Positions 1 through 12,662 of a stretch of DNA of 64,000 nt are shown piece after piece; within the stretch, counting starts at the first letter, position 1, and each line of letters opens with the position of its first letter. The notes beneath the pieces were generated by a model. It saw only the letters and a list, made by a program, of their open reading frames with translations. It had not been told where the DNA came from and made no database searches. The stretch spans positions 1 to 64,000 of the forward strand of contig WTXD01000053.1 in assembly GCA_022496205.1 (NCBI GenBank), written 5' to 3'. A program made the translations under genes and the position numbers. Origin of the DNA: Gloeopeniophorella convolvens (lineage: Eukaryota; Basidiomycota; Agaricomycetes; Russulales).

Positions 1-1849
1 CCCCGACGGCAGCACAAAGGTCCGCAAGGATTGTTGCAGTTTTACGAATTGATCATGGCCCACTTGCAGCCCTGTTGGGGACTGCATGGGATCGGGTTAA
101 AACTCAATTTTGGTTAATAGCAACTGCTACTCAAACGTAGCCACGTAGCCGCAACCCGACTTCCCTTGTTGTGGCTATTCCGGTGGTTGCAACCGGGTTT
201 TATCTGATTTCGGGAGGTTGCAACCGATTTCGGTACCTCAAAATCTCGTAGAATCCGGGCGGCGGGTTCGTGATGTACACGATCGATGATCTTGACAATG
301 ATTTGAAAATCTGACATGCTGATCCATAATTTTCCCAGGATGCTTGGGTTAACTGTGAGGGTGCTTGCAGTTGCGAGGCTGAGGTAAAGTATGTAGTGCA
401 TACCTGATCTAGGGGTCCTCGGGCCTGCCACTTTGTCGACGGCAGTCGCATAAAAAACTTAGCAGTCCTCTGTTGGTCCTTTGCGTGAGCTCATTCAGGT
501 CCACTCCCGCGTACCTGGTTACGGAGGTGGCCGAAAGCTGGAAACGATTACCACTGCATAAGGCGTTCGACGCTCACCTGACACCGGCACCTTCAAAGAG
601 CAGTGCATCTCGGGCGCCGGGGCCACAATGACCTCCGCAAGATGAAAATGAGGGATCCGATGCCGCGTCCACTATTCACGGCCACTTATCTTGTGCACTT
701 TCCGTGCGACGTCATCCACCGCCAGCATGGAACGTGGAGCGAGGAGGCACAGGAGAAGACGGCGGGAGGCGGCACGGAAGGAAGAGGCGCCGCCACCACC
801 ACAAGTCGTGCACGCGTCGTGCTGCCTCGGTGGCAGCAGTGCCACGCCGGGGCCGAGGCAGCGCAACAACGACAACGACAACGGCGACGCGGCAGCGCCG
901 GCCGCACGTGTATGCAATTCGCAGCATTTATGGATATATCAAGACGATGCGACCGTAGCCACTGTGAATTGCGCGCACGCGTGCACCTACGCACCACGCA
1001 CGTCATCTCTGGCTGTCCCTCGGCCATTCGTCTTCGCGCTGCGGTTGGCATTGTCGTGGTGCGTGAGAAACGAAGTAGAGTGTGCGGCGGTGCCATGCTG
1101 TGGCTAGATGGCGATGAGGCGGCACAGTGGGTGCGCGCACGGTCGGCGTCGTTGTGGCAGCACTGCCAAGCAGGAGGGCGCATGAGGTGGGGGTGTTGTC
1201 ACATGGTGGGGCAGGCGAGGGGCGATGGCGACTTGAAGCGGGCACTACGGGTTTAAACTATGATGTGGGGGCTCCTCTCTATGGTGAAGGCAGGCGAAGA
1301 CCTATACAAAGCTAGTGGAAGCTGCCTTACGAGTTGAAGACAGCAGTTTCAAACCCTACAAGTCGGTAGCTCCCGGCCAGGAGCCAGACATGTTCATTAT
1401 GAGACTAGCAAGTAACATGGGAATGTTGTGCGGGAATGTTGTGCGAGCGACGACCGAGGTGCCCAGCTGGGACCTGATGACCAAGCTCGGCCGCGGCCCG
1501 CTTACATAGCCGGACCCGGCGGTTAGTCTCCGTTGCTGACCTCATCCGATCGCGGAAGACAAGTCGTTCCACGATGGACCCTGGCAGTGCCGATCGCGCG
1601 CTCAAAAGCGCGACCCACATTTTTTTAAATGTGCTGTACTCAACTCTCCCTCAGAACCCTGATATATCATTACATGAGGTCAACATGATGCACGCGGTTT
1701 TCTCCCGGTGGTATGCATGCGCGTGTGTCCCAGTGACTCAACACTGGACACTAGTAGCCTCCGGCGTGGAGTCCACTGTTGGCGTTACTTGATTGAGCAT
1801 GTTAGTTACTATATCCGGAATGATACCCTCAGTCAAGAACCCCCACGGT
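1..1849. other. Gene-free left end
   Basis: No reading frame here resembles a protein family. Positions 690-1250 are a GC-rich tract with short ACAACG-type repeats that keeps several frames open at once on both strands, which is a composition effect. Around 190-235 a short palindromic word, ggttgcaacc, occurs twice. A short stretch near 1800 (ttagttactat followed by ccggaatg) resembles sequence near 11145, so the duplicated unit that starts near 1850 may once have extended further left. Confidence 0.5.
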
Positions 1850-2933
1850 TGATTGCCACTGCCGAGACGCCATAGTGATGGGCTGCATTGAGGAAGCTCA
1901 CCGCATCAGATGTCGTGATGCGTTCCTGGTGCGTTCAATTCATGAGGTCTCTGCTTACCCAAGTGTGCTGCTATCTCACACAGTCGGGAATCTAGCAGGT
2001 CCTTGGTCCTGGGCAGCGTTTTCTGGCTACCGTGGGCTGTTTCAGTGGGCGCGGTGCCCCGTCATGCACTGATGCATGATGCATAACGATCTGCTTCAAT
2101 TCCCGTGTCGGCCACGCGCCCGGCCCTCCCCGTCCACGATTTGCATACACCCACATATGTGCGGCTCCCCAGATCCATGACTAGTATAGATCGAATGCCC
2201 ATCGGATTCCCATACGTTCAGATGCCTGGCCTAACCGAAGATGTTGCCGGATGCATTCTATGATCTTACCAGGAACGTCGCAAACCAGGCACGCGTTTTG
2301 TTCACCGTCTCATCTTGGGCCCATCCATTCCCCACGTTCATTCCGCCGATGTTCATTCTTAAGCGGAGGTCCTCGATTTTTACACAACAAGACGTCTACC
2401 CATGCATGGGCAGCTTATCGAAATGGAGTAGCTGCCAGTTTCTGCGCAGCGAATAGGCAAGTCTGTCGTCGAATCGTCTGTTATAGCCGTTACAGATGTC
2501 GCTGTGCATCTAGGTGGCGTGGGTTCCAGCACACTGGTCATTGCGTGCCTGTGTATGATGTTGCCCAACCGATTGCACAGAGCCATGGGGTAGGTTTGAT
2601 TCCTCACTCGTATCCTGGGACGAATCCGGTGACCATTTCTGATTAGGTCACATACAGGGGCCATTCGCTCTACCTCCCACTGGCTACTAGATTTCGAAAT
2701 CCCAGTCCTCAAATACCTATTTTCTCTTGATTCTGCTAGTCAAGTTGTGAGCTTCTCTATCAGATGCGCTGACTGGACCGCGTACATCCACTTAGCGGAA
2801 AACTTAAGCCCTGATGATAAGCCATTTATTCACCGCTCAACAGAGCATAAAGACAGAAACTGCCCCTCCCCCCCTCTCTCCGGCAGTGTGACCGCGCAAT
2901 TACAGTTATCCTGTGCAACCAGGAATAGCTGTC

Positions 2934-4586
2934 ATGTCTAACCTAACTTCAAGCCATCTCACGTGTGAACCAGCCGCGCCCACGCTTATTCCGCCAAACA
3001 TTGCTGAAGGGTGAGTGCCCGCCTCTCTTGCTTTGCGATCGGACCTAAACTCTCCTAGGACCGTGCCTATCGTATGTTCTCCACGTTCCCTTCATATTTC
3101 TGCTACTTATATCAGGGTACCTAGCTCCTGGGGACATTGCTTAATTGGTTTATGTATGGAGTCCTTCTAGTTCAAGTCTGTAAGCCTAGCATCCCTGCGC
3201 GTCCCAGCACATCCTAACCCACCCTCAGACCTATACAACTACTATTTTCCCTATGATAAGCGCAGTATCAAGACCCTTGGTACGTTGTCGCCTCTTGGCT
3301 CTGAGCTTGCTAAGCAACGGGGGCCTCAGTATATGCTGTCTTCATCATCGAGACTGTGCAAACTGCCCTCGCAGCGGCCGACGTATTCTATTGGTTTGCA
3401 AACGGATTCGGCAACGTTCCGCGCTTGAACAACCCGTACATCTCAGACATCGACACACCCGTCATTGCTGCTTTTATCTCGTTCGTCGTCCAATCGTTCT
3501 TCTCGTACCGCATCTAGATGCTCGAGAACTCTTTGTGGTGGCTTATTATCGCCATTGAAGGGGTGCGTTGGACCCGGAGAATGACATCTCTTTTTGCGCC
3601 TTGACATGGTCATACAGATCTCCGTTACGCAGGCTATCGGAGGCATGGTCGGCGGAATCAAGGTTCTCCATTCATCGCATGATCTGCCTTGGAAAGGGAT
3701 GCTTACGATGACCACAGGGACATTTGGCCGGGAATTTCTCACAGGCCCACCGCTTCAATGTGTATGTCAACGTGCGTTTGTAATTGGGTCCGGAATAAGT
3801 GGGCTGTGAGCTGATATTGCTCCAATCAGATGTGGCTTGTCGGAGACGCCGTTGCGGATGTTCTCATTGCGGTTTCGCTGACCTACCTGGTATGTTGCCA
3901 TCGGAAAGCGATGGCGCCCGTGCAATGACCATATCTTGGCAGCTCCTACGATCGCGAAAGCGGGAGTATCATTTCTCATCGGACAACGCGGTGGCGAAGC
4001 TGATTCGACTTACTATCGAGACCAACATAGTCTCTGGTGAGTATGAAGCTCCGGTGTGGCCGGCGCCAGTCCTAATATCTCTTTCAGCGACTGTCGCGGT
4101 TGTTGCTCTCATCATGTTCATGGGCTGGCCGAACCATAAATACTTCTACTGCCCAACCGCGGTGCTAGGGAAAATGTAAGTTCAATACTTTGCGTCTATC
4201 CGAGATGTCCGTGTGAGTAATTATCCTGTACAAGCTATTCGAACACGCTGCTCGTCACGCTTAACAACCGCATCACCCTTCGTCACGGTATCCGCCTCCG
4301 CAACCCAGGAAGTAGCCACCAAACCCGCGTCAGCGTGACTGTCCATCGTTCAACAGATCAGTTCGAGATGCTGCCGAAGACCGGAACGGCCGCTGAAGTG
4401 GCTTTCAGAAACACGCGGCGGTACGAGGTGATGCATAGTGGATTCACGGGCCCTGCGTCGGGACCACCCGCAGTGCACCCGGCGCAACTCCATTACATCG
4501 AAGTGATAGACTCACCCGGGTCATCTAAGTCTAGCCCAGTCCCCACGCCATCACCTGCGCTCAAGATGCCCTCGGGACACTCCTAG
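2934..4586 (+). pseudogene. DUF6534 seven-helix membrane protein, disrupted copy 1
   Basis: Exon by exon this matches the intact copy at 12663-14325. The start gives MSNLTSSHLT, the later exons give AGNFSQAH-like and MWLVGDAVADVL segments, and the tail ends at 4586. Two lesions are visible. At 3138-3139 two extra bases sit between the codons for H and L of the WGHLNWFMYG segment and shift the frame. At 3515-3517 the codon that is TGG in copy 2 (segment SYRIW) is TAG. Both lie in the first half, so no full-length protein can be made. The second half has kept near-perfect identity to copy 2. DUF6534 proteins are predicted multi-pass membrane proteins expanded in Agaricomycetes, with no established function. 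Confidence 0.85.
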
Positions 4587-5708
4587 TGCCACGGGCGCCA
4601 CTCACCTCATCCGTTTCCGAGCTCCTATTGAAACACAAGGGACCGCGGACGCTATGTCAGAGGTATATCTGCCTGCGGCACGGTACCTGACCTTTTCTCC
4701 TGGTTTGCCAGAATCCGTAAGAAAGTATACGATTTAAACTGCCATTTGTATCATTCAGACGCGACGCGGCTTTTCTTCGTACTGAAATTGCAGGTACCAT
4801 TCGTCTGCTTCGAATCGCGGTCACGAGCCAGACCGGAATGATTCGGACCCACTTGTCGATGGCCCTGAGGTGCTTCGAGATAACGCACTGGCAGTTTGCT
4901 GGCAGTCCAATGCTTGTGATCCAGCTGCGTGACCGTGGGAGACGGAGCGGCTCAAGCCGCTTCGGTCCTTGGACAGCAGCTTGGACACTGGGCCCGAGGC
5001 GGTTGGCCAGATCCGGAGGCCTTCAACGTTCATTTTCATGCTGGTACAGTACAGTGTACGCTTGTCACACGGGGCTGGGAATTTCACAAAATGTAGTCGT
5101 CTCCTGTACGACTGTGACAGGTAGTTTACTCAGTCCATTCAACCCGGAACGCTGGAGGCAGCGTTGCCGCCGGGCGTGGAGTCAGAGGAGGAGCTCGAGA
5201 ATGTTCGGCATTTCCCGGAGTAGCTACGATTCAGATACAGTCTCGCGTTCCTCTCGCGTTCCCGAACTTGCTCCGAGTCTCTCTCTCTCTCTGCTGCAAA
5301 CCCCCTATTCCAACGCGCGAGTCACCGATACTTACTGGTAGTCTCTGTCCAGCTGTTGCAGAGCCGATCACTCCGCTCTCAGGAACGAGTACAGATTCAA
5401 AAGTAGATCATCCAATCACCGTCCCACCCATTTGATCCTATCGACTAGATACCTCCGAAGGGGGTCAAAGCCACGGTGGTTCCGCTCTGTGAACGTCCGG
5501 AACCGAGACTACAACTGGGCATCGCGGCCTCGGTGATGAATTGACTGTTGCCACGGCAGCTGCCCTCCTTCGAGTCACCTTGCTCGGCTTAAATATGCAC
5601 GAAGAAATCACAATGGGCATCGCAGGCATCACTTTCATCAGCACAGTGCGTTCAATCCTCGTACCGGTGGACCAATAGCTGATCTCCTCAACCCAGGCAG
5701 CGCCGTCC

Positions 5709-7037
5709 ATGGGATCACGCACTCTGCCTCCTGAAATCTGGCTTCACATTCTCCAAATCGCAACGGACGCTCCAGGCGCATTCGATGCCGATGTCCCCGA
5801 ATTCTTCTCCCATCCCGCCGCAGAGCTTGCCCATGTCGACAATACTTCGGAGCTCACGATGCTTCGCGCGTCACTCGCCATCCGCCGCGTCCTCGTGCGC
5901 GTCTGCCACATGTGGAACGCTCTCGCAACACCGCTTCTTTACCGTGCCCTCTGGATCGGCTGTCAACATGCGCTCCTCTTGCTAGGGGACACGCTCGAAC
6001 AAAGACCCGAGCTCGGCGTGCATGCCCGTCGGTTGGACGTCGCGATACATGGCAAGGCCCGTGTTCGGTACCCTCCGTCCGCTCAGGAGCGGATGCTCGG
6101 TCGGATCCTCACACACACGCCGCGCCTGGAGGTCTTCGTCGCCAGCATCTCTGCACAGCCCAGATGGCTGGACCTTTCTAGTTGGAAGTCAACGGAGATC
6201 TTTGAAGCCCTCGGTGATGTATGTGGGGCGTCGTTGCGTCGACTCTGTTGGATTGGTGCACCCATCAATGCAGATGCGTATCGGTACGACAAGGTACTCC
6301 GTGCAGAGGTCGTCTCCCTGCTGCAGCATACACCGAATCTGCGCACGCTCATCGGACTCGTCGTTCCGATGGACCCTGACTCTTCCTTGGCTCTCCCCGG
6401 ACTCACCTTCGGCCACTTCGAAGTGCACCCACTCGTTGCGACGCGGCCCATGCAGTCTCTTGCGTGCTTCCCGAGCCTAAGACATGCCCACTTCTCATCT
6501 TTTGATTATTTGGATCTCGAACAAAAACCCGTGAAGAATGCAATCATCTCTTCACCTCTATTCACGACAGCATATCTGGCCGACCCCATGATCCTCTTTG
6601 CCCTCACGGGCACTCCTATAATCAAATTACACCTATCCTCATTGGAATGGGGTGATTACGAGGATGCATACCCACCACATCTCCTCCCCGCCACAATCGT
6701 GTACCTTGGGATCAACACAAGGGCACCGCGCACCGACCGTGGTTTTCACCTCGCGGCATTTGTCAAATGGCTGCATGCATGCAAAGACGCGGCGCCGAGC
6801 CTGAGCGTTGTCCGCTTGTCGAACGACATGGGCTCTGCATCCCTGGCGAAGCACCCCGAATGGATCGGAGACGGTATTATGCTGCTTGCTGAGCGGGGCG
6901 TCCGCATAGAAAATGCCGAGGGTAGCGTACTTCAGCCACAGTCGCCTATCCTCCGTCCGGATCGACCCGCGGAGTGGGACTTCGAGGATGACGACTCGTT
7001 GGGTCAGGATATAGTCTCATTGTACGAATTATTATGA
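5709..7037 (+). CDS. F-box protein, copy 1
   Basis: A 442-residue single-exon frame. Residues about 6-20 (LPPEIWLHILQIA) and about 65-85 (VCHMWNALATPLLYRALW) have the pattern of a fungal F-box, which normally binds Skp1 in an SCF ubiquitin ligase. The rest has leucine-rich stretches resembling degenerate LRRs, which usually form the substrate-binding part. An aspartate/glutamate-rich tail ends the protein. The start at 5709 is chosen because the F-box begins six residues later and copy 2 starts at the same place. The first third is almost identical to copy 2 (15211-16542) and the last two thirds are clearly diverged. The substrate is unknown; the F-box call comes from motif pattern only. Confidence 0.75.
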   Translation: MGSRTLPPEIWLHILQIATDAPGAFDADVPEFFSHPAAELAHVDNTSELTMLRASLAIRRVLVRVCHMWNALATPLLYRALWIGCQHALLLLGDTLEQRPELGVHARRLDVAIHGKARVRYPPSAQERMLGRILTHTPRLEVFVASISAQPRWLDLSSWKSTEIFEALGDVCGASLRRLCWIGAPINADAYRYDKVLRAEVVSLLQHTPNLRTLIGLVVPMDPDSSLALPGLTFGHFEVHPLVATRPMQSLACFPSLRHAHFSSFDYLDLEQKPVKNAIISSPLFTTAYLADPMILFALTGTPIIKLHLSSLEWGDYEDAYPPHLLPATIVYLGINTRAPRTDRGFHLAAFVKWLHACKDAAPSLSVVRLSNDMGSASLAKHPEWIGDGIMLLAERGVRIENAEGSVLQPQSPILRPDRPAEWDFEDDDSLGQDIVSLYELL

Positions 7038-7140
7038 AGCACCAGTTGCAGATGTACATAGTTCATGGTATGCAGACGCGAGACTTGGTTTGTTTCGGGT
7101 GTGTTGGCAGGTCCAACACCTCCTGCAGCGATCGGCGGAC

Positions 7141-8207
7141 CTGCGTTCGGGCCGCCTGGAAGCTGTGCGGATATACACAACTCCTGGAATCAGCACCACA
7201 TGTCTAGATTGACACGCTCAGGGAGACTACGCGCCTCCGAAGCCTTGGGTCGGTATACGATCAGTACGCGCATATTGCGGGATCGTTTAGCTGACTCCCT
7301 GGCTTGCAGAGTCTTTCCCGGGTGCGAGTTGCATGAGACTTGGTGGGGCGGCGAGGATGTAAGACGCTCTGGGGCCCCTCGATCAGTATACCTCTCTTTC
7401 TACCTGGTCATTCAATCGTGTCTTCGTCGATTCCTCGCAGTCTAACACGACCGGGAATTGGTGCTATGCAGTGGCTCCGATCGAATATGGCAATGTAATT
7501 GGTACATAGTGAAACCATGTAGACTCTGGAGGAGCCTATGGCCCTGCGCTCAATAGTGGTGCTTGGTAACCTGTAGAATCAATACGAAGGTATGATTGGA
7601 AGCGCACGGGCGGTTCTAAGAAGAATAGAATCGCCGTCACGGTCTCAGTCTCGCGCGCTCTAACGACACGGAACTAGGAAAAATCAGGGTGGGTGGCTTG
7701 ACCCCCCGCGGACCCGACTATATAGTGCCAACCGCATTCGTCTAGCGGAGTCAAAGATATCGGCCTTGCGGTGAGGCCGAACGGTGGGCGAAAGCAAAAG
7801 CACAACTGTTGAAACATCGGGCCGCCGGCCCGGGTCGTAAAGTCATTATGTAAACGAAGGACTGCGCGCGCGTTTGTCCTCACGCGCGCCACGAAACGAA
7901 TAGCAAACCGAAACACAAACGTCCAATTCCAACATAACCTTCTGTACGGCCGCGCTATCATGCAACACTGCTCGCATCGACACCCTTCCCTTATTCTGTG
8001 CAGCCTGAGTCACAGATCCCTCACTGGTCACGCCAATTCTGGCCTACTGGAGATGATCAAGATCGAGCGACATAGTTTGAACGTCACCCTATTTGCACGA
8101 GCGTTCACAACAAGCTGGGGAATTGACCAGATGGCCATCGTTCTACTATACTGGAAGAAACTGAAATCGCATCATCCGGCCGTCGTGATCCCTCGTCCTG
8201 GTGCTCT
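7141..8207. other. Intergenic, no gene seen
   Basis: After the end of duplicated unit A only short frames without family resemblance are present. The stretch runs to the 3' end of the O-methyltransferase gene on the opposite strand. Confidence 0.6.
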
Positions 8208-9967
8208 CTACATAGGGGCGAAGACAATTGCAGTGACTTGGCCCGGCTTCACACCCTCTAGCTTCCATCCTGAGGCGGCGCCCAACGCAACAAACTCTTC
8301 GAAGGTGCGCTCCTTCCCGTTCGAGAGTGTGAGCATCTGCATGGAGTCCGTGCCAGTGAGTACCAATCCCGATGCTGGTGAGGGGCGATCATACCTGCAT
8401 GTCTAGCATCGTAATAAATGCTCCAAGGCCAGCGCCGAGGTTACCGAGAAGTGGCGCTGGTGGCGCTGGTGGTCCTCCAGGAACAGAACAAACATGGGGC
8501 ATAACGCTATCGAAGATCACTAGGCGCGTCGTTGACGCGGCGGCCGCGCGGAGATTCTTGAGAATCGTGGTGCTGGGTTCATCAGCCCAATCGTGGAGAA
8601 CGAAGCGCATAAAGTAGATCGCAGCCTCCTTCACCGTCTGCAACTGAAGGAAGTCCTGAGCTAGGGTTGATAGTGAGTATACTTCAGAAATGGGTCAGAG
8701 GAACACAGCTCCGATACCTTGCAGCGCTACGCGTCCATTCTCCACTGCCTCTGGAGCGACCTCTGCCCAGAACTGGTAGATGTTAGAGCGTGTGATATCG
8801 CGACACTGGAGCCTTACAGTTTGTGCGTCTTTGACAACCGGAGGGAGATCTTGAACAACAAATCTTAAATGCGGGAAGGCTTGATACAAGAACCACGTGA
8901 CTTTGCCGACGCTACCACCAACATCCACCACGACGCTGCCGGGTGCCAGGGACTTCTAATCGAATCCACCCGTGAAGACTGAAGGAGGGAAGCGATCAGC
9001 ACCCCCCTTCATTGCGGCGGTGAAGCGGTGGTAGCGCCAGACATTGTCAGGTTCTTCGAACCACTGCCAGATCGAACTCTTCTTTCCAAAGGCGAGATTC
9101 CATGGAGTATTCGTGCCCTTGGGTTGTTCTGTGACGTATCTAGTAAGATGAGCTGCGCCTCTGAAACATTCATCCGTGCTGGCAGGTTGTGAATTGGATC
9201 AGATCGGATCAGGACAGAACGTGTGCAACAAGACCACGTACAGGTGTCCCACAAATGCTGCAGCAGGAGCGTCTTCATATTTAGTTAGCCTACTAGAGCG
9301 GATCTTCGGTGAGACCGATGCTCGATAGAAAGGACGCCTGAAGGCGCGTATACATACTTATTTTTGAGTTCTTCAATAGGCTTGGACTTGACAAGGGAAG
9401 AGGAGATGCGGTTGTTTGCGTATACGTCAGGGGAGATCTCCCTGAATACATGGCGACTTGCAAGGTATCGGAGAACGCGGGCTGAAAGAGAAGCGCGTGT
9501 CAAGCTTCGGAAGGACGAGCCCTTTGCATAGACACGCACCCAACGTCACCGAATCAACCCCCGTTTTCGTGCTGATGGCTTTGACGTGAAGGCCCTGCGA
9601 TTCCGATAGCCAGGTCAGTACCTGACCTCCCGCATGCTGGCCGTTCGGTATTCACCTGAGCACCTCCCTCTTTGATGGCATCAGCGACGTCGGCCTCGTC
9701 GATGAGCCCCAAGGCCGCGGACAGGTGCATTGCGGGAGCGTAGTCCTGGATTGTGTCTAGTGGATTCCTCACCGTTGCGATAATTTGAAATGCAGCCGCG
9801 ACAATGAGCCGAGTCGTGGCGGAGACTTCAGGATCATTGTCAAGGGGTCCGGGCTTGTAAGGATCATCCAGGGAGGGGAACGAAGCACCTTTCTGAGCGT
9901 AGGATTCCTGGAGGGTTTGCACGTTTTGTGTAAGAATACCAACGAGCGCATTAAGATCGTCCGACAT
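8208..9967 (-). pseudogene. SAM-dependent O-methyltransferase with in-frame TAG
   Basis: A basidiomycete O-methyltransferase of the plant-type family (methyl transfer from S-adenosylmethionine to a hydroxyl of a small molecule). The N-terminal dimerisation/winged-helix part gives LARVLRYLASRHVF (exon from 9481). The middle exon gives TDECFRGAAHL, then PWNLAFGKKSSIW. The SAM motif I reads VVVDVGGSVGK (about 8900-8935). LHDWADEP (about 8575-8605) is the catalytic histidine region and the last exon ends in VTAIVFAPM. Introns at 9595-9655 and 9482-9539, and further ones near 9300, 9200, 8670 and 8370, all splice in frame with GT-AG. The only defect is TAG at 8956-8958, where relatives usually have tryptophan (FDWKSL). 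It truncates the protein just before the SAM-binding motif. A readthrough or sequencing error cannot be excluded. Confidence 0.85.
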
Positions 9968-11739
9968 CGTGCGGTGACGGTGCTGATGTTGAAACGGAGC
10001 CACACTTCCTGCTTTATAAGATGCCAGCAGTCATACAAAAGTTGACCGTCGTAAGCGCTGCGAATGTAAAACCCTCGGATGCTAGGGAAGGTGTTCAATG
10101 AATGGAGCCCATCGACTTCCATAGCGAGGCAAGTGAAATGAAGAACCCCATTATACTGGAGTCCCGTCAGAACCAAATATTGGGAGGTACTCTGGGGTGC
10201 CTTGATTTGCCCTTGATGCACGGTCGCAAGAGCTGCACAAATCCATATTCAATTGAATTGGATGAGTACTGGGGCGTTGAAGTGGTAAATTCGTGTTGTG
10301 ACTGCGTCCAATTAACGTCACCTCAGACTCTGCCGCCTGCGCAGATAGTGTTTGGGTAGCTTGGAGCAAGCAAGAGCCAGGAGCAGCACCGCCAGAGAGA
10401 AGGACCCGGCTAATGCCGGAATTATGTAAGTAAGTGTCCACGCAGCAGTGGGGCGGTCACTGAAATCCACACAAGTGCTTCTTACTGATGACGATGCAAG
10501 ATTCCCGGAAAGCGCTTTCTATTCTAGCTGCGCTGATCCAATGACTCATGCAAGAAAGCTTTCGGGCTTCCAGAACGTCGTCCAACTTCCTGAAAACTTC
10601 AAGCCGCACGATCCCATTCTTGATCAACGAGCCTGATCTGACAGGTTCTCAGCGATTTCGGGCGGTGGCTGAGCAACTGCTGTCCTACGCATTCGGCAAC
10701 ATAGAAGACAAACCAGGACTGCAAGACAATAGACTCGTGCGGCTATCACATCCGAAAAGACTGATGCATGCCATGCATGCATCTCGGGCCCTATGAGTCT
10801 CCGTCATTCGGCCGCAGAAGACATCCAGTCCCCTCGTTCTCGAGTCGACAGCGATTTGTCACCGGTCACCGTTTATCCGGATCAGCGCTCTCTACTTATT
10901 GATCTCCTCGCGATCCCTCCCCATGTTTCCCTGAAGTGACGATTCACTGGCAGAGTCACCATACATCTTTTCCATCTTCAGCGATCTTCACGTTGGAACC
11001 AACCCATACGTTATACCAACGTCATATGTATTATCTTCGGGCCTGACAAACATGCACTATCGTGTTGAACCCCGTGAGTAGCCCCTACAAGTTATATATA
11101 TAACAGAGATCAGACTGGCAGCAGAAGTCCATCGGCGAGGCGTACTAGTTACTATTTCCGGAATGGCACTCCTCTTCGCTGCCTCGGTCAATAACGTATA
11201 AGCGCTGAAGCTGAAGCGCTGACCCGTCGCGCGAGGCCGCTCGAATTCCATGTTGCGATCGGGTTACGCGCGCGGCGCGCTTGCTCGGGCTCTCCCCGCA
11301 CTGGCCATCTCCCTCCTCCGCCGGTGTCGCGCGGGCGGCACCCAATCGCAATTATTTTATCACGGATGCTTATGAACTTGTTGTATTCACGATGCGCATT
11401 AAGCGCTACGAATTTGCCGCAAATCCGACCGTAAGTACATAAGTACATTCAACCTTTCAACTGCCCAACGCGGCGACACCCGCCAAAGCCGTCACGCTCC
11501 GTGACTTTGTCCGATGCGATCTATCAATTGGACGACAGTTTGATTCCCTATCACGCGTCACGACCCAACGAATCCAGCCTAGTCACGGTCCACCCACTTT
11601 CTCTTCTGCAGCTGCGGGCACCGACATCTACATGCCTCTGCACGCTTGTTCAAGTGAGCTATGGGCAATGTTCTCGGGAACACAAACAATCACCAACCAT
11701 CAGTCACTGGTCACCGGTCACCGGCCATCCCGCAAATAA
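9968..11739. other. Intergenic, no gene seen
   Basis: This region lies upstream of the O-methyltransferase gene and before duplicated unit B. Open frames are short, overlap on both strands and show no family resemblance. Near 11142-11170 a short stretch resembles the sequence at about 1800 left of unit A, suggesting that about 550 bases were inserted or lost between the two units here. Confidence 0.5.
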
Positions 11740-12662
11740 TTGCTGCCGCCGACACGCTGTGGTGATGGGCGCTGAGAAAGTTCACCGCATCAGTAGTGCG
11801 TCTCGACATCTCCACTCATCCAAGTGTGCTGCCATCTCACAGAGCCGGGAATCTGGCAGGACCTTGGTTCCGTACGGCGTTCCCTGGCTATCTGCGGTCG
11901 GTTTTGTTGGGCACAGTATCTCATGATCCACTCCGACCCCCCGTTTTGGCCACGCGCCTGCCCCATCCATATATACACCCACACACGCGCGGACCCCCAG
12001 ACTCATGACTAAATTGATTGCCCATCGGATGTTCATCTAAATGTCTGACATGGCCCAAGATGCTGCAGGATGGTTCTGTGATCCTACCTAGAACCTCTCC
12101 ATGATTGTCACGTACCAGGCTCGCGCTTTTTTTCACCGCCTCATCCACCCGCCACCGTGGCTGCTCTACCGATGTCCATCACTAGGCAGAGGTCCCCGAT
12201 TTGTACATAACAAGATCACCACCCCTGCACGGGCGGGGCGAAACGGTGTACTAAGCGGTGTACTAAGCTGCAGTTTCTGCGCGGCAAATAGGCAAGCCTG
12301 TCATCGAGTTGTCTGTTATAATCATTACTGACGTCGCTGTGCATATGTGTGGCGCCTATTCAAGTGCACTGGTCATTACGTGCCTGTGCGTGATGTTGCC
12401 CAACCACTCGCACGGAGTGGGGTAAGTTTGATTTTCACTTGTCCTTGTACGCAGAGTCTGATGACCATCTATGGTTCTCCCCACCTTCGCTGGTCAACTT
12501 CGCTATCAGATGCAGTTACTAAGTGCGTGCATTCGTTTGGTGGAAATTTCAAGCCCTGGCGGCGGGCCATTTACCCACTGCTCAACGAAACATAAAGACA
12601 GAAATGACGCACCCCCTCCCCGGCAGGGAGAACGCATCTCCACCTATCCTGTGCAACCAGTG

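Larger units (their letters stand above)
1850..7140 (+). repeat. Segmental duplication, unit A (DUF6534 + F-box)
   Basis: This stretch matches 11740-16640 in the same orientation with an offset of 9.5-9.9 kb. Both units carry a DUF6534 membrane gene followed by an F-box gene. Similarity is patchy. The 3' half of the DUF6534 gene (about 3730-4510) and the F-box upstream region plus first third (about 5515-6150) are nearly identical to unit B, introns included. The DUF6534 5' half and the F-box 3' half show many substitutions. Positions about 5100-5510 have no counterpart in unit B, where roughly 200 unrelated bases occupy the place. Confidence 0.9.

Noticed and set aside
603..1256. A frame of 217 codons and several overlapping long frames on both strands
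   Set aside because: All frames are open together because of GC-rich low complexity, and the products are arginine/alanine-rich without family resemblance.
10151..10441. A 96-codon minus-strand frame upstream of the O-methyltransferase
   Set aside because: No family resemblance, and shadow frames on both strands have similar length.
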